Below are positions 47,310-57,621 of a stretch of 64,000 nt of DNA, one piece after another. Source of the stretch: Isoetes taiwanensis (taxonomy: Eukaryota; Streptophyta; Lycopodiopsida; Isoetales; Isoetaceae). A program made the position numbers and the translations under genes. The stretch is from contig JAJEKV010000132.1 of assembly GCA_021234155.1 (NCBI GenBank), forward strand, positions 1,804,226-1,868,225, read 5' to 3'. The notes under the pieces are model-generated. The model worked only from the letters and a program-made list of their open reading frames with translations. It made no database searches and had not been told where the DNA came from. Position 1 is the first letter of the stretch, and each line of letters opens with the position of its first letter.

Positions 47310-47410
47310 ATTCAGCCATTTACCTGCTATTCCAGCCATTTTACCTAGCATTCAGAAGTTTTACCCCTGCATTCCGAAGTTTTACCTTACATTTCAAGGA
47401 TTTTACAGCT
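47310..47410 (+). repeat. Five-unit array with 19-21-bp period
   Basis: Units start at 47310, 47329, 47350, 47371 and 47391. Each begins ATTC/ATTTC and contains a TTTAC core, for example ATTCAGAAGTTTTACCCCTG. Units diverge by several bases but hold a period of two DNA helical turns. It is bounded on the right, after 35 bp, by a strong hairpin. Confidence 0.7.
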
Positions 47411-47445
47411 TGCAGAATATTTCTAACTGTCTTCCACGTTACAAC

Positions 47446-47527
47446 AAAGGCAATCTACTGGCATGGAAACAGGGCGACGCGCTCGTCGCCCTATTTCCAT
47501 GGCAGGAAAGGCATGTAGATTGCCTTT
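47446..47527. repeat. Strong hairpin, 82 bp
   Basis: Outer arms AAAGGCAATCTAC / GTAGATTGCCTTT and inner arms CATGGAAACAGGGCGACG / CGTCGCCCTATTTCCATG (one mismatch) fold around a 4-nt CGCT loop. The stem is interrupted only by a short asymmetric bulge (AGGAAAGGCAT on the right side). It could be the terminal structure of a foldback element together with the preceding array. Confidence 0.8.
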
Positions 47528-47599
47528 CTTGTATACGTAGATGTAATAGAGTTTGCAGAAAACAAATAAAACCAATTGCAATGACGTCAAATTAACCTC

Positions 47600-48113
47600 C
47601 GCTACTAATGCGTAAAGTTTTATATCACCATATGAACATTGATGAGTGTCCCCTTTTTAATATACTATCATGTTGGCAAATAGACATGAATGGCCCTACC
47701 TTTTAATCAAGTTGAGACAATAGTAGTAATCTTTCTGGTCTACATTTGTATTAGTTATAGTGTCATAATGTCGGCAGTAGTACGGGTTGTGCATGGTCTT
47801 GTTTCTAGAACTACATTTTATGATGATAAAGGTTGAGGCTAGTACACTAATGGGTAAGAAAGAGTTCAATAATTACATGATTATATATGTAATGTGCTAG
47901 AGGTTTTGGGGCGGGTGGTTTGGGGGGCAATGCTAGCCATATTGTTTTATAGCTATGACTTCTTCTAGAATAGCCGACAATGTGCACTACTCAAGACATG
48001 ACAATGCAATAATCGCAAATGAAAATTAGTCTTTTGTTAAAGAACATAAGGCACATATTTAACATTCTTTCGGTTGTCCAAAGGGCAAACCCTTGGAAGG
48101 TGGGTTGATGGGC
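47600..48113. other. AT-rich spacer
   Basis: A phrase around 47660-47760 (ATGTTGGCAAATAGACAT(G/C)A, then CAAGTTGAG) is a diverged repeat of 47040-47120. The foldback structure at 47.2-47.55 kb is therefore flanked on both sides by copies of the same sequence, consistent with insertion into a duplicated locus or a long duplication. Confidence 0.45.
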
Positions 48114-48361
48114 ATTTCAAGTCATATAAATCTAAGATGCAGTATTTGGCATTAGTGAGAGGCTTCTTTGCCATCGATTCACGTGAGATGGCATTAAGGC
48201 TGCATCTGGTCATCCATCATTCATTGGTCTCGTAGACATTTCAAGGCCTAGATAAATCTGAACTGCATTATGGCATTAGTGAGAGGCTTCTTTGCCATCG
48301 ATTCACGTGAGGCAACGTTAAGGCGCCATCCGATCGTCCAATATTCAATGGTCTCGTAGAT
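48114..48361. repeat. Tandem repeat, 2 x about 124 bp
   Basis: 48114-48236 and 48237-48361 share long identical stretches (GGCATTAGTGAGAGGCTTCT and TTGCCATCGATTCACGTGAG), with scattered changes in the rest. Each unit starts CATTTCAAG and ends GGTCTCGTAGA. Confidence 0.85.
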
Positions 48362-48949
48362 CTACCCTGCGTACATAACTAGGGAAGAGGATCTACGTTT
48401 GGAGCTTTCGCTGTGGCAGATGAGAGGGCCGTACATGCGAACCAGATGGACTACACTCCCTACATTTTGCATCATTCTCTTTCAGGCCATTAGAGGGCGA
48501 TAACTAGTATCAAATTTTCACCTGATGTTGTCTTCTTGGCAGCTCTTCTATAGATAAGGCGATAAGATATGGCGATCTTCTGATAAAAAGCTTGAAAAGA
48601 CTCTCCAAAGCCATGGCGAAGGTATATTAGGTTTTGCATGGTCTACATATTTATTATTGTACTTTTGAAAGTAAGGTTGCTGCTTTTTATTGATATAAAG
48701 AGTTATAGACAAGCAGCATATTGTCTAGTACTATAAACTTTCCTCTACATCTTCTCCAAGTGGATACTACATAAGTGGAAGTCAACGTCCTAGACTCAAA
48801 GATCCCTATAGCCGAAATGGAAGAATTATAACAATAACAAGTAAAGTAGAAAATAGGAACAAAAACTGCCCCAAATAGAAAGTGCTCTTGTCCCCTGCAT
48901 TCACTACACTTGCCTTCAAAAAATAGATTCCAGGTACATTTGCTATGTT

Positions 48950-49620
48950 TTTAGATGATTGAATGCTCAAGATTTGGGATGTAAACTCAGGTGAGTGCGC
49001 GAAGACATGAGACATGCAAATTTTGTATTTTTTTGCGTTAATTTCAACTTTTAATTCATTTGATGAAACTGTGCACTTATAGGAAGAGTGGCAAATGTTT
49101 AAAAATTTTACTAGTGCATTTCGACCCAGTTATAGAAATACATTATAATAGGGATGGGTCACTATTATTTCTAGCAGTTATATTCTAGGTCATTATCTCA
49201 AGACTGTTATTTATGACAAAAACCCACGAGTATCTTTATGTTCTCTCCAAATGGAAAAGTTATTCGTGTTGAACTTTAGATAATACATTGGTAATGAAAT
49301 TTCTAATTTAAGTTGCTTCAAGTTACCCTTGTGTCATTCATTTTGGTAATTCTTTTTGAGCTGTTGCTGTTATTTAGAACTTTGGAATTGTAATACTAGT
49401 AAGCTCTTGAGAATCTACAATGGGCATGTTAATAACAACTACTGCATATTTTCCACATTTTCTATGATAAAGGAAAAATATGTAGTCCGTAGTTTGGAAG
49501 ATAAATGTGTCTATTCGTGGAATATACAATCCAAAGTTGTAATGCAAAAACTAGAAGGACAGATGGGTGGTATCCTTAAGGTCTTTTCCCAACCTGTTGA
49601 AATAAGATTGCATTAGGTTC
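48950..49620 (+). pseudogene. WDR5-like WD40-repeat pseudogene
   Basis: WD40 repeats matching the C-terminal half of the COMPASS subunit WDR5 are visible. MLKIWDVNSG (about 48960) is followed by [14 protein letters not shown] (about 49088), RDGSLLF (about 49153), a broken SFSPNGK block with TLDNTL (about 49235-49290), and an intron-like gap 49291-49377 (GTAATG...TATTTAG). The last frame reads ELWNCNTSKLLRIYNGHVNN then YCIFSTFS, SLEDKCVYSWNIQSKVVMQK and LEGQ. WDR5's corresponding repeat has LWNxxTGKFLKTYxGHxNxKYCIF and SGSEDxxVYxWNLQTK. The histone-methylation scaffold residues cannot be evaluated in so fragmentary a copy. Frame breaks occur throughout. The 5' repeats are missing. Confidence 0.72.
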
Positions 49621-51856
49621 CTTGAATAAGGATAAGGCAGTGAAAATATGGGTGTAGGAATAGCATATGAAGTCAAGGTAATGCCTTAGAAGGACTTATG
49701 GCTGGATACTAACAATGGGCAACAAAAACCTTGTGCCACATTTATAACTCCAGATGGTGCACTATACTATGTATACAATTGAAGAATCTCACAACGAATT
49801 TTGAGATTTAAGCTTTATAGTAGGTTTTGAGACCCAAACTTTATTGTATTTTTGTTTCTTTGTGATGCTCCCTGAACCTATAAGGTGCTCTCATCCTATA
49901 AAAGAAAAAGAATCCCCTTTCTAGTGACTACCATCACCAGACAAGGCCCTCCCTCTAACGTGGACCATTTGTAATGGTCAAGTGATTGAGCAAAGGATAT
50001 GGAGGTGTCATTGGCGGTTCCTCCTTTGGGACATCCTACGCGGAAGTGTACATACATGTTAATATACAACAACAATACAGATAAATAATATAACACTTCA
50101 AAAGGTGACTCATCCGTCATCATCGGAACATAATCATAGATATGCATAATGCTCAAAAACCAGGATTCCTACTTTGGGTTCAGACTCAAGGGGATCGACT
50201 GGCCGTCGAAGCCTCTGAATTGTAACAGTCTGACATAGAACATGTAGTCCACTTCATCCGCCCCTCATGTGCACACTTTGTAGATAGGTTGGGACATGTT
50301 GAGCGGTGACATAACCCGGAGCGTAATCTCAAGGATTCACCCTATAGGATCACTTGGGTTGCATCTCCCCGATCCACGATGAGGGCAAAATGAGACAAGT
50401 CCAAAAGCACAATAAAATTTGGGTGAGCTAGAGGATCTATATTACCCATCCTTACCTTCCCCCCAGGATTCTAAGGTCAAAACTCACCCTACCTAAGGGG
50501 TGTGAGGCTATACTTGACCCATGCGATTGACCCAACTATAAGCCCAACTTACTATAAGGACCCCATTGTAGCCATGCTCAGCAGGGTCCTCTCCATAAGT
50601 CCACCATCCTCGTTTGTGCGGTGCTTAGTCACCTTATAGCATCCCACAGCTCGATGGGCTCTTATGCACAACCCGAATATATTGGAATTTATAGGGGTTC
50701 TAGCTAGAATCATCTATACACCTACTAACCTTTAGGTCTCTACCCCCTTCCTACAAGCACAAGAAATGCAGAACTAAAATACCATACATCCATCCATTGT
50801 GATGTTCCAGCATAATATACATTGTGAATGCGTATATTATGCTACCCCGTCACTAGTACATGTCAATCCCAACGACATGTACACGGCAACCATATAGGGT
50901 TGTACCCGGAAATATGACTATTGAAACCATTAACATGTGCATATAACATTTGCCACATGGGAATAGCCCTAAGTGACCTTTTAGATTCAAAACCCTAAAA
51001 GCGTTATGTTAAAAGGAGTCTGGAACCCTAAAAGTGTCCAGATTCTAGCTCCAGAGCTCGCATTGCACCTGCAACAGATCTGTTCCGACTTGCCAGCACC
51101 GGTGGAACTTGCTTTCCCAAGCAGATCGTAAAGACTCGATCATCCCAAACCATCCAAGACAGCATGGACTCCGTCCGAAGACTGGGAGCAAGCAAAGGAT
51201 CTAATATGTGATTGATCTGACATGCAATGCCGGCTTCCCGACCAGCATTGGGCCGAGTTTGCATATCTTCTTAGCCCTAGGGGGCCTCTAGATCCCTAGA
51301 TCTCAGCCTCTAACGAATGAACCTAATCATGTATGTTAGAATAGATATATTAGATCTCTATTCTGTTATTTCAGTTCATTGGATAATATGGTATTACTCT
51401 GTGCACACCTCTTTTGTATTGGGAAGGGGGGTAGGGACCCAGAACTTTTGTACATGATGTTCTTAAAGTAACCTCATTAGTACCCAGTAATTGCGGCCTG
51501 TGCATAGAAGTCCGCATGGCTGTGGATGGCGGGGTTAGATCGGCTGATAAGGAAGGCTTGTCCAGCAACAGTTGGCCCCTCTGGTGCGTAATGATGGCCG
51601 GGGAACGTTGTGTGCTAGGCCTAATAGCTTGCCACTAAGTGTGGGCAAGGTATGGGCTCGACACCTCCTAACCCACAGAGAAAGAGGCTCGTCGCCTTCG
51701 AAGAATCAAGAGGAGGAAGCCGAGGGAAGAGAAGAAGAGAAGGATGGCCGAAAGGGAGGAACTCGCACGATAGAGGGCGGAGAAAGTTAAAGACCCGCTT
51801 CCAGCGAAGACAACCAAAAGAAAGACAAAGAAGACGCCCAACATGGGGATAAAGAT
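49621..51856. other. Unassigned region, possible old repeat
   Basis: No supported gene. From about 50160 to 51560 the sequence becomes GC-richer than its flanks, with short open frames on both strands, suggesting an old transposon or LTR whose coding parts are lost. At 51690-51850 the plus strand encodes a Lys/Arg/Glu-rich stretch (KRRKPREEKKRRMAERE) ending close to the LINE 3' end; it is not identified. Confidence 0.35.
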
Positions 51857-54800
51857 CACTGAAGTGAAGTGAAGTGAAGTGTATTACGTCTTTTGGGAGG
51901 CCTCCCAGGCCTATAAGACGACATTATTATACATCATAGTCATAAAAAATTAGATGAGTTTCCAATTCCTCATCCAATTCCTCACTCTCACTCAATGTAT
52001 CCTCTTCTTTCATTAGGTATTTACATTTTTAGTACAACTCTCTATGTCTGTAGAGTCTCAATTAAAAAGGATCCAATTCTATTTCCTTCCAATCCAAAAA
52101 AAAAGGTATGTAAATCAGCAACGTTGATGCCATATCCGCCTCGACATTATACTATAAATCTGGACACTTAAGTATGACATGGTCTTCGTCTTCTATCTTC
52201 ATCATTTTTGCCGCATACTTGCAAGCATCTCATGGTTCTCGAGTAGTACCCCATCTTCCAACCTCCACACCTAGATGGAATGAAGCCTGAGGCTGATTCG
52301 GCCGATATTGTGCCTTTTCTTTATCGATAAGTTCTCCTTTTTAGATGTATTGCCTCATCCAATGTAGGATTCATATGCATCTTGTACAATATCATCTTAG
52401 TCTTTGGGCTCATCCACATTTTTTCTTCTAACCTTTTCATAGACCCATGTTCTCGGGTTGTCAATGGAAATTGCCTCTTCCCACATGATATCCCATCTTT
52501 CAAGCCATTTCTTGACATCAGCAAACCATCCTTTATGTTCAGTGTTCAGGCAAGCATAATAAGGAATGCATGTGGCATCCATCTTTTTTATTTTAGCAAG
52601 GTACCTAATGCATTTGAGTAAAGCTTCCCCTTCAAGTGGCATAGTGCGATTTATTTAACATCATCGGATATGGGGTTTGTGCCTTTACACCCAATTCCGC
52701 CTCACAGAAACTTCTTGTGTACCTGTTCAATATCATCCCAAGAGCCTTGTGGCAGCCCTGGTCCCCAAATTTCAGCCCCATATAATACTATGCTTTGGAC
52801 TAGAGATTCATACGAGTTTTTTTTAGTGGCCATGCCCATATGTGGTTTTCCTCACATGTTTTTGCATTGAAACAAGGTTTTCGCCCGCTTTCAATTCTTT
52901 GTTGTATGCCATTTATGATTCTCGCCAATAGTAAGTCCCAGATATTTATATGTCTCAGATATCTCAACTTTTTTCACCCAAATAGAGAAAACCCTGTTCA
53001 TGCTTGAGGCGCACCCCATTGCCATGGTTTTAGTCTTTCTAGATTTACTTGCATCCCCATTTTTGTTACAAGTAGCGACCAATTGATCAAGTAATTGCTG
53101 CATGTACTGGATCGTGCAAATAGCACCACATCATCGATATAAGAGCAATTGATCACATATCCTTGAATCTCAGTGCCTCCATCACAGTTATTATGTAACC
53201 ATTCTTCCAGGCTGTCAATAAAGAGACCAAATATAGTAGGAGACAAGGGGCATCCTTGTTTAACTCCAATGTTACTTTCAATTGTATCTCGTATCTCACT
53301 TTTGAATGGCATCGATAACTGTACTAAAACTTTCTCATAGAGTATTTGAACCCATCACGCAAGTGTTTAGGGACACATAATTGCTCCATTCTTTCCCATA
53401 ATCTATTCACGGGGAACTTTGTCAAATGCCTAAAGTCTACAAATGTGACATATAGAGGTTTTGGTCCCCTTTGGTAGAATCAAAATGCATTTTAATGCAA
53501 GCAAATGGTCCAATGTGGACATTTTAGCCCTAAAACCTGCTTGGGTTTTGGCTCTTTTTCCGTTATGCTCAGCCCAAAGACTAATTTTTTTCTCTACAAT
53601 ATTTGCAAATAATTTAGAGAACAAATTACTTACCATGAGAGTTCTGTAATTGTTTCCGCCTCAGCATGGAACCACTCTTATGCACCTCGAACAATTCGAT
53701 TGAGCCGCCACTCCGTGGGAATCCTTGTTGCATTGCTAAGGTAAACATGCGTGCTATTATGGTATGGATGCCACCGCCCATTTAAGATGCTCGGCACATA
53801 TCCTTTTTTGATCCTTTGTTTTGCCATTTGCAAAAGACTATCAATGCCCGTGACCACTTCTTCTTTGTAAAATCATATCAGACCTCACTTTTAGTGGGGC
53901 CTCAATGCTATCATCATGATATAAGTGTTTAACTTGGTTCCATAGCTCACTTCGACCCAAGCGGGATTTCTGTGTGCTTAGCAGTTTTTTTTGAGCTTTT
54001 CCAAAACGATTTTGGATCATTTTGGTATTGGTGGGATCAAGGTCTCTCCCGCCGCTTTTAGTACAAATTGTCTCTTTTTGCCTTATGATCCTCTGATATG
54101 CCTTCCTTAGGGCTGTTTTGCTATCATCATGGCAGTCCCTCCATTTCCTTTTTGGCTATTCGCATGCTTGATCATACCAAGACTTGCATTGTAGCCCTTC
54201 GCGGTCCCACCTTGGCTTTACATTGCTCCGTGGCTTTCGTTATGATATCCAAAAGAACTTCTTATTCATGTCATCCACAGTGCCATCCCAAGTGCTTTGG
54301 CCAATTTACATCCTATATGTGGCAGCCATACTTGGCCTAAGCATGCGGCATTCATGTAAAGAGAATCTGATTGGTACATGATCGGATTCAAGGTATTCTG
54401 TTCTTATATCAAAATCTGAAATCAGCTCCAAATCATCTCGTGAGATGATCAAATAGTCTACCACACTTCTTGCTCTGCAGGTACATGACCGGGAGAGGGG
54501 AATTTGATTCGATTCCATTGCATATCAAAAGCTCAAAGATTAGTGCATAGATTTAGCACCGGCACTGAACCTAGTTATGAGCTGATCCTCAGAGCATCTA
54601 TTCCAGCCTGTCAAGATTACAGTCCCTTGCATTTGAAACCTCAAAATATCTTGTTCCAATTCGAAAAAGATATCATCCCCCAATGGCTCCATCCCAATAA
54701 GCCTTTTTATGACGTGGAGCAAAATAGCATGCAACTAAAAATATCATACCGGATGATAGAGTTAGTTACCGTATCCATACATATTGATTGTTTATGTCCT

Positions 54801-55200
54801 TTTTGCATGCAGCCACTAAGTCACGTATTGATCTCTAATGTAACAAGCCACTCCATCATTTCCAATATCATTTCTGTGTGCCTTTTATTCTTCACGGATG
54901 TCACCAATGTGAATCCATCAATGTCCGGCAAAGCATAGAGGTCATGTTCTTTTGTTTCTAAAAAGCATATTATGTCAATGTTTTTCCAATTGGATCCGTG
55001 CATACTCAGGATTTTGTCTCAAAATCAATTTATTTATATTCCAAACCATTATCCCGAAGTGCCTCCCATCCAGTCCTATTCCTCAATGATCACCTTGCCT
55101 TTGACCCATTTTGCTTTTTGATTGTTTTGTCGGCTTCCTTTTATACTTAGCAATTTCTACTTTCTTTTTCTCGGTGGCTGCTCTTTTGTTTAGATCCTCA
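51857..55200 (-). mobile_element. Nearly full-length LINE, copy 6
   Basis: On the minus strand an AP-like endonuclease begins near 55100-55000 (VWNINKLILRQNPEYARIQ; DIICFLETKEH). It continues GTVILTGWNR (about 54620, where GDxN is expected) and SVVDYLIISRDD ... ESDHVPIRFSL (about 54470-54350). RT follows: LFSKLFANIVEKKISLWAEH with QAGFRAKMSTLDHLLALK (about 53620-53510), a stop just before AFDKVP (about 53430), GVKQGCPLSPTIFGLFIDS (about 53270), the catalytic box YIDD (53141-53130), where most LINEs have Y(A/V)DD, and YKYLGLTIGE (about 52940). The C-terminal domain resembles copy 4 (YYACLNTEHKGWFADVKKWL). The 3' end has a GGCC hairpin and (ACTTC)n tail. Only a few stops and frameshifts separate it from an intact element, making it the best-preserved LINE here. 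A further N-terminal part may extend to about 55260. Confidence 0.88.
51861..51911 (-). repeat. LINE 3' tail: GGCC hairpin plus (GAAGT)4
   Basis: On the plus strand GAAGT occurs four times at 51861-51880 (ACTTC in element sense). The hairpin GGCCTCCCAGGCC lies at 51899-51911, separated by TGTATTACGTCTTTTGGGA. Same layout as the ends at 6145-6200, 9193-9204 and 16658-16710. Confidence 0.8.
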
Positions 55201-55527
55201 TTGATCCAAATAAATTTTCCTTCAATGTAAGAGCTAGGATCAACTACCATTATCATCCACATCGAAGTCGATGATGCTTGGGAGCCGCCTAACTAACAAG
55301 CAAAAGGCGAGCAGGAGAAGGATCTTGACCGGAGAAGGGACGAGGCGGATACTGGAAGAACCCATGCACCCCACCATATCCAACTTGGCCTATGCCGCAC
55401 ACCAAGACATCCGGCGTGCCCTGCCAGGAGAATCGCGCCCTAAAGAAGGATAAGAAGTATAAGTAGAAATTGGTCAATAGAAGGTGTACATGAAAAAAAA
55501 TGTAATGATGCGATTCAAAGTACTACC

Positions 55528-55923
55528 ATGAGCAATGGGGCGCGATATGTGGAAGGAGGGAGGCCAAACAAAAAGAGAATAACCCTAAAACCAGAGAAAC
55601 CCCAACCACCCAAGAAGCCTATGAAGTGGAGCAGAGACTTTGTATTCTCACGAGCGGCGAGGGAGATCAGACACTTTCAGAACAGCTACGGCCTTCTGAT
55701 ACCTCGAGCAACATTTGCAAGGTTGACTCGCGAAGTCCTGCACGAGTTCGACAAGACCAAGTGAGTGACGGATGAGATGCTCCTTGCCCTGCAAGAAGCT
55801 ATGGAACAAAAGATCATCCAGCACTTTGAAGATTCCTTGGCATGTAGACTACACGCTAAAAGAGTCACATGCATGCTCAAGGACAAGTGTTTGGCAAAGT
55901 TTATTAAGAAAGAGGACTGTTAG
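55528..55923 (+). pseudogene. Histone H3 / CENH3-like ORF with one in-frame stop
   Basis: A 131-codon frame reads as a histone H3 fold. The N-terminal tail (MSNGARYVEGGRPNKKR, Pro/Lys-rich to residue 35) is followed by the alphaN helix AAREIRHFQNSYG, then LLIPRATFARLTREVLHEF (alpha1), LLALQEAMEQKIIQHFED (alpha2), LACRLHAKRVTCMLKD (loop 2) and LAKFIKKED (alpha3). The words REIRHFQ and LLIP are typical of plant centromeric H3 rather than canonical H3 (EIRKYQ, LLIRK). Loop 1 has canonical length, unlike most CENH3, which carry extra residues. A TGA (55762-55764) falls exactly where H3 has the loop-1 arginine, fitting a CGA-to-TGA change. The N-terminal tail lacks the H3 ARTKQ/ARKS sequence. No introns are present, whereas plant CENH3 genes usually have several, so a retrocopy is likely. 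It lies about 330 bp 5' of LINE copy 6, in the opposite orientation. Confidence 0.75.
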
Positions 55924-56039
55924 AATCTCTACAATTTTTTTGTAGTATTTATTTTGAGTAATATAAGTACAAAAATGTTAGCCGAATCTTAAATAAGTAG
56001 TATTAGCAGTGCACATGTTTTATTGTATTTAATTTGAGT

Positions 56040-56345
56040 ATATTATGACCAAATAAGCCTCCAAGATTTCATGCCGTGGTGCCGAGAGCAATAACCGAGA
56101 ATTTCATTGGCCCTGTGGCGCGACGCTGTGGTGAGTAGTCCATCCCCGATCTATCCCAAAACTAGTCCAAATTGAGTTTAACCAGGGATGTTTCGGGCTC
56201 TACTCATTGAATAGAGCAAGAAAATGCCCCCCATTTCACTAGTTTGACTACATCCAAGACCCAAAACAGCTATCAAGATTTCACCGTGTGCCGAGCACAA
56301 TTAAGAATCTCACTTGGGCCTGTGGCGCACGTCGTGAGTAGTCAC
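56040..56345 (+). repeat. Diverged tandem repeat, about 215-bp spacing
   Basis: The block with CAAGATTTCA, GTGCCGAG, a GAGAATTTCA/GAATCTCAC motif, GGCCCTGTGGCGC or GGGCCTGTGGCGC, and GTGAGTAGTC occurs at about 56060-56145 and again at 56273-56345. Each is followed by a 'Cc(a/g)ATC.CC.TAACT'-type segment. It lies between the histone-like ORF and the acidic ORF. Confidence 0.7.
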
Positions 56346-56499
56346 CCTTTGCATCTCCATAACTTGATCAAAACACCTCCAAATTAGATGAAACAAGCTG
56401 CGATTGGACCATTAGATTATTTTGAATTATCCAAGAAAAAACCAACCATTTCCCAAAATAGTAATAGTCCCAAACCCTAGAAAATTCTCACTTAAAAAA

Positions 56500-57621
56500 A
56501 TATGTCTATAAATACAAGGGTTTCCCTCATTAGCAACATACAATTTTGCTCCTTGCTCTAAGCCGATCTTCTACCTCCCTGAGGCGCTCATACATCTGTT
56601 TGACATTCCTATCTTCATCACAATTATAGCTACTGCATCATGCAGGCGATGGTACAATGCCACTCCCCATGTAGCAGAGGCAGATATTAACTCTGTCTTC
56701 CCGGTTTTCCAACACGAATTTGACTTGTCAGCCACAACAGCAGCTACACCATTCCACCAAAAAGTCATGCAAGAATTCCAAGCAAAGGTAGGTCCTACAC
56801 TACAGGAATTGCCTCCCTACATAGGATTCTTTGTACCTAAGGCATCCCTCTAGGCATCCCAAAGCCATGTCCCAAACATAGCTAAGTACCTGGACAACAA
56901 AGCAGTTCGCATGCCAGATTACATGACCATGACTTTACTTCTCCTACACAACTGCCTTAGCCACGTTGTTGTTCTACAAAGCTCAAATACAATTAGGGGA
57001 ACCTCCATCCAGCCATTAGTTATAGAACCCCTTAGCTCCACAAGGGAACACCATCTACTCCTCGAATACGAAGGGTCAAATGAAGAAGAGGAAGAAGGTG
57101 GAGAAGATGAAGACATCAAAGATGTTACTGAAGTGGATCTCGCTGAAGAGCAATGCCAAGCGGAGCAAGAAATCCATCGATTCGATGTAGACTTGGAGAC
57201 AACCTGGACATCCCCATCGCTTGGGCTAGGCATCACAAGCCTCATCCCCATTATCGTGGGAGGTGAAGAATACCTTCTCCTCGACGATATCAAGAACCTG
57301 CCAAAATGTAGAGATCGGGGATATAGAGTGGACGAGATCCTACATCTCTTACGGCAGCAATTGGACCTTGATGACTTCATCAATCAAGAAACACAGAATA
57401 TTTTGATTGATGTATGCGAATCGTTGTTATATGCAGACCAAACCACCACAGACCTCCAGGCCTAGGGTAGGATAAGGTAAATGATGACCCAACAAGAATT
57501 ATCAGAGGAGGAGGAATTTATAGCAATCCAAGAACAAATGGGCATCAAGGGGAAGACAACAAGTGCACTTCAATCGAGCTCCTCCTCCATCGCACCCAAC
57601 CCCAGCTACATGCAGTGTTGA
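56500..57621 (+). pseudogene. Broken acidic ORF, function unknown
   Basis: One plus-strand frame stays open from about 56500 to 57621 except for a TAG at 56851 and two stops just before 57481. It reads FAPCSKPIFYLPEALIHLF, then FQHEFDLSATTAATPFHQKV, ELPPYIGFFVPKASL, the stop, a 184-codon ATG frame (56911-57465) and MMTQQELSEEEEFIAIQEQM. The centre has a strongly acidic run (SNEEEEEGGEDEDIKDVTEV), followed by FDVDLETTW and a conserved-looking RGYRVDEILHLLRQQLDLDD. There is no membrane segment. I do not recognise the family; it could be a host gene or an ORF1/gag-like protein. Persisting open frame across 1.1 kb shows it was coding until recently. Confidence 0.5.

Noticed and set aside
47212-47595. 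127-codon plus-strand frame
   Set aside because: It spans the 21-bp-period array and the hairpin, so its open state follows from repeats. No protein family resemblance.
55739-55800. Reading GTGAGT at the in-frame stop of the histone-like ORF as a splice donor that rescues the gene
   Set aside because: The downstream H3 homology resumes immediately in the same frame with no room for an intron, so the TGA is a real interruption of the frame.
56919-57383. 154-codon minus-strand frame
   Set aside because: Antisense of the acidic ORF: Glu/Asp codons read backwards give the Ser-rich runs. No independent support.
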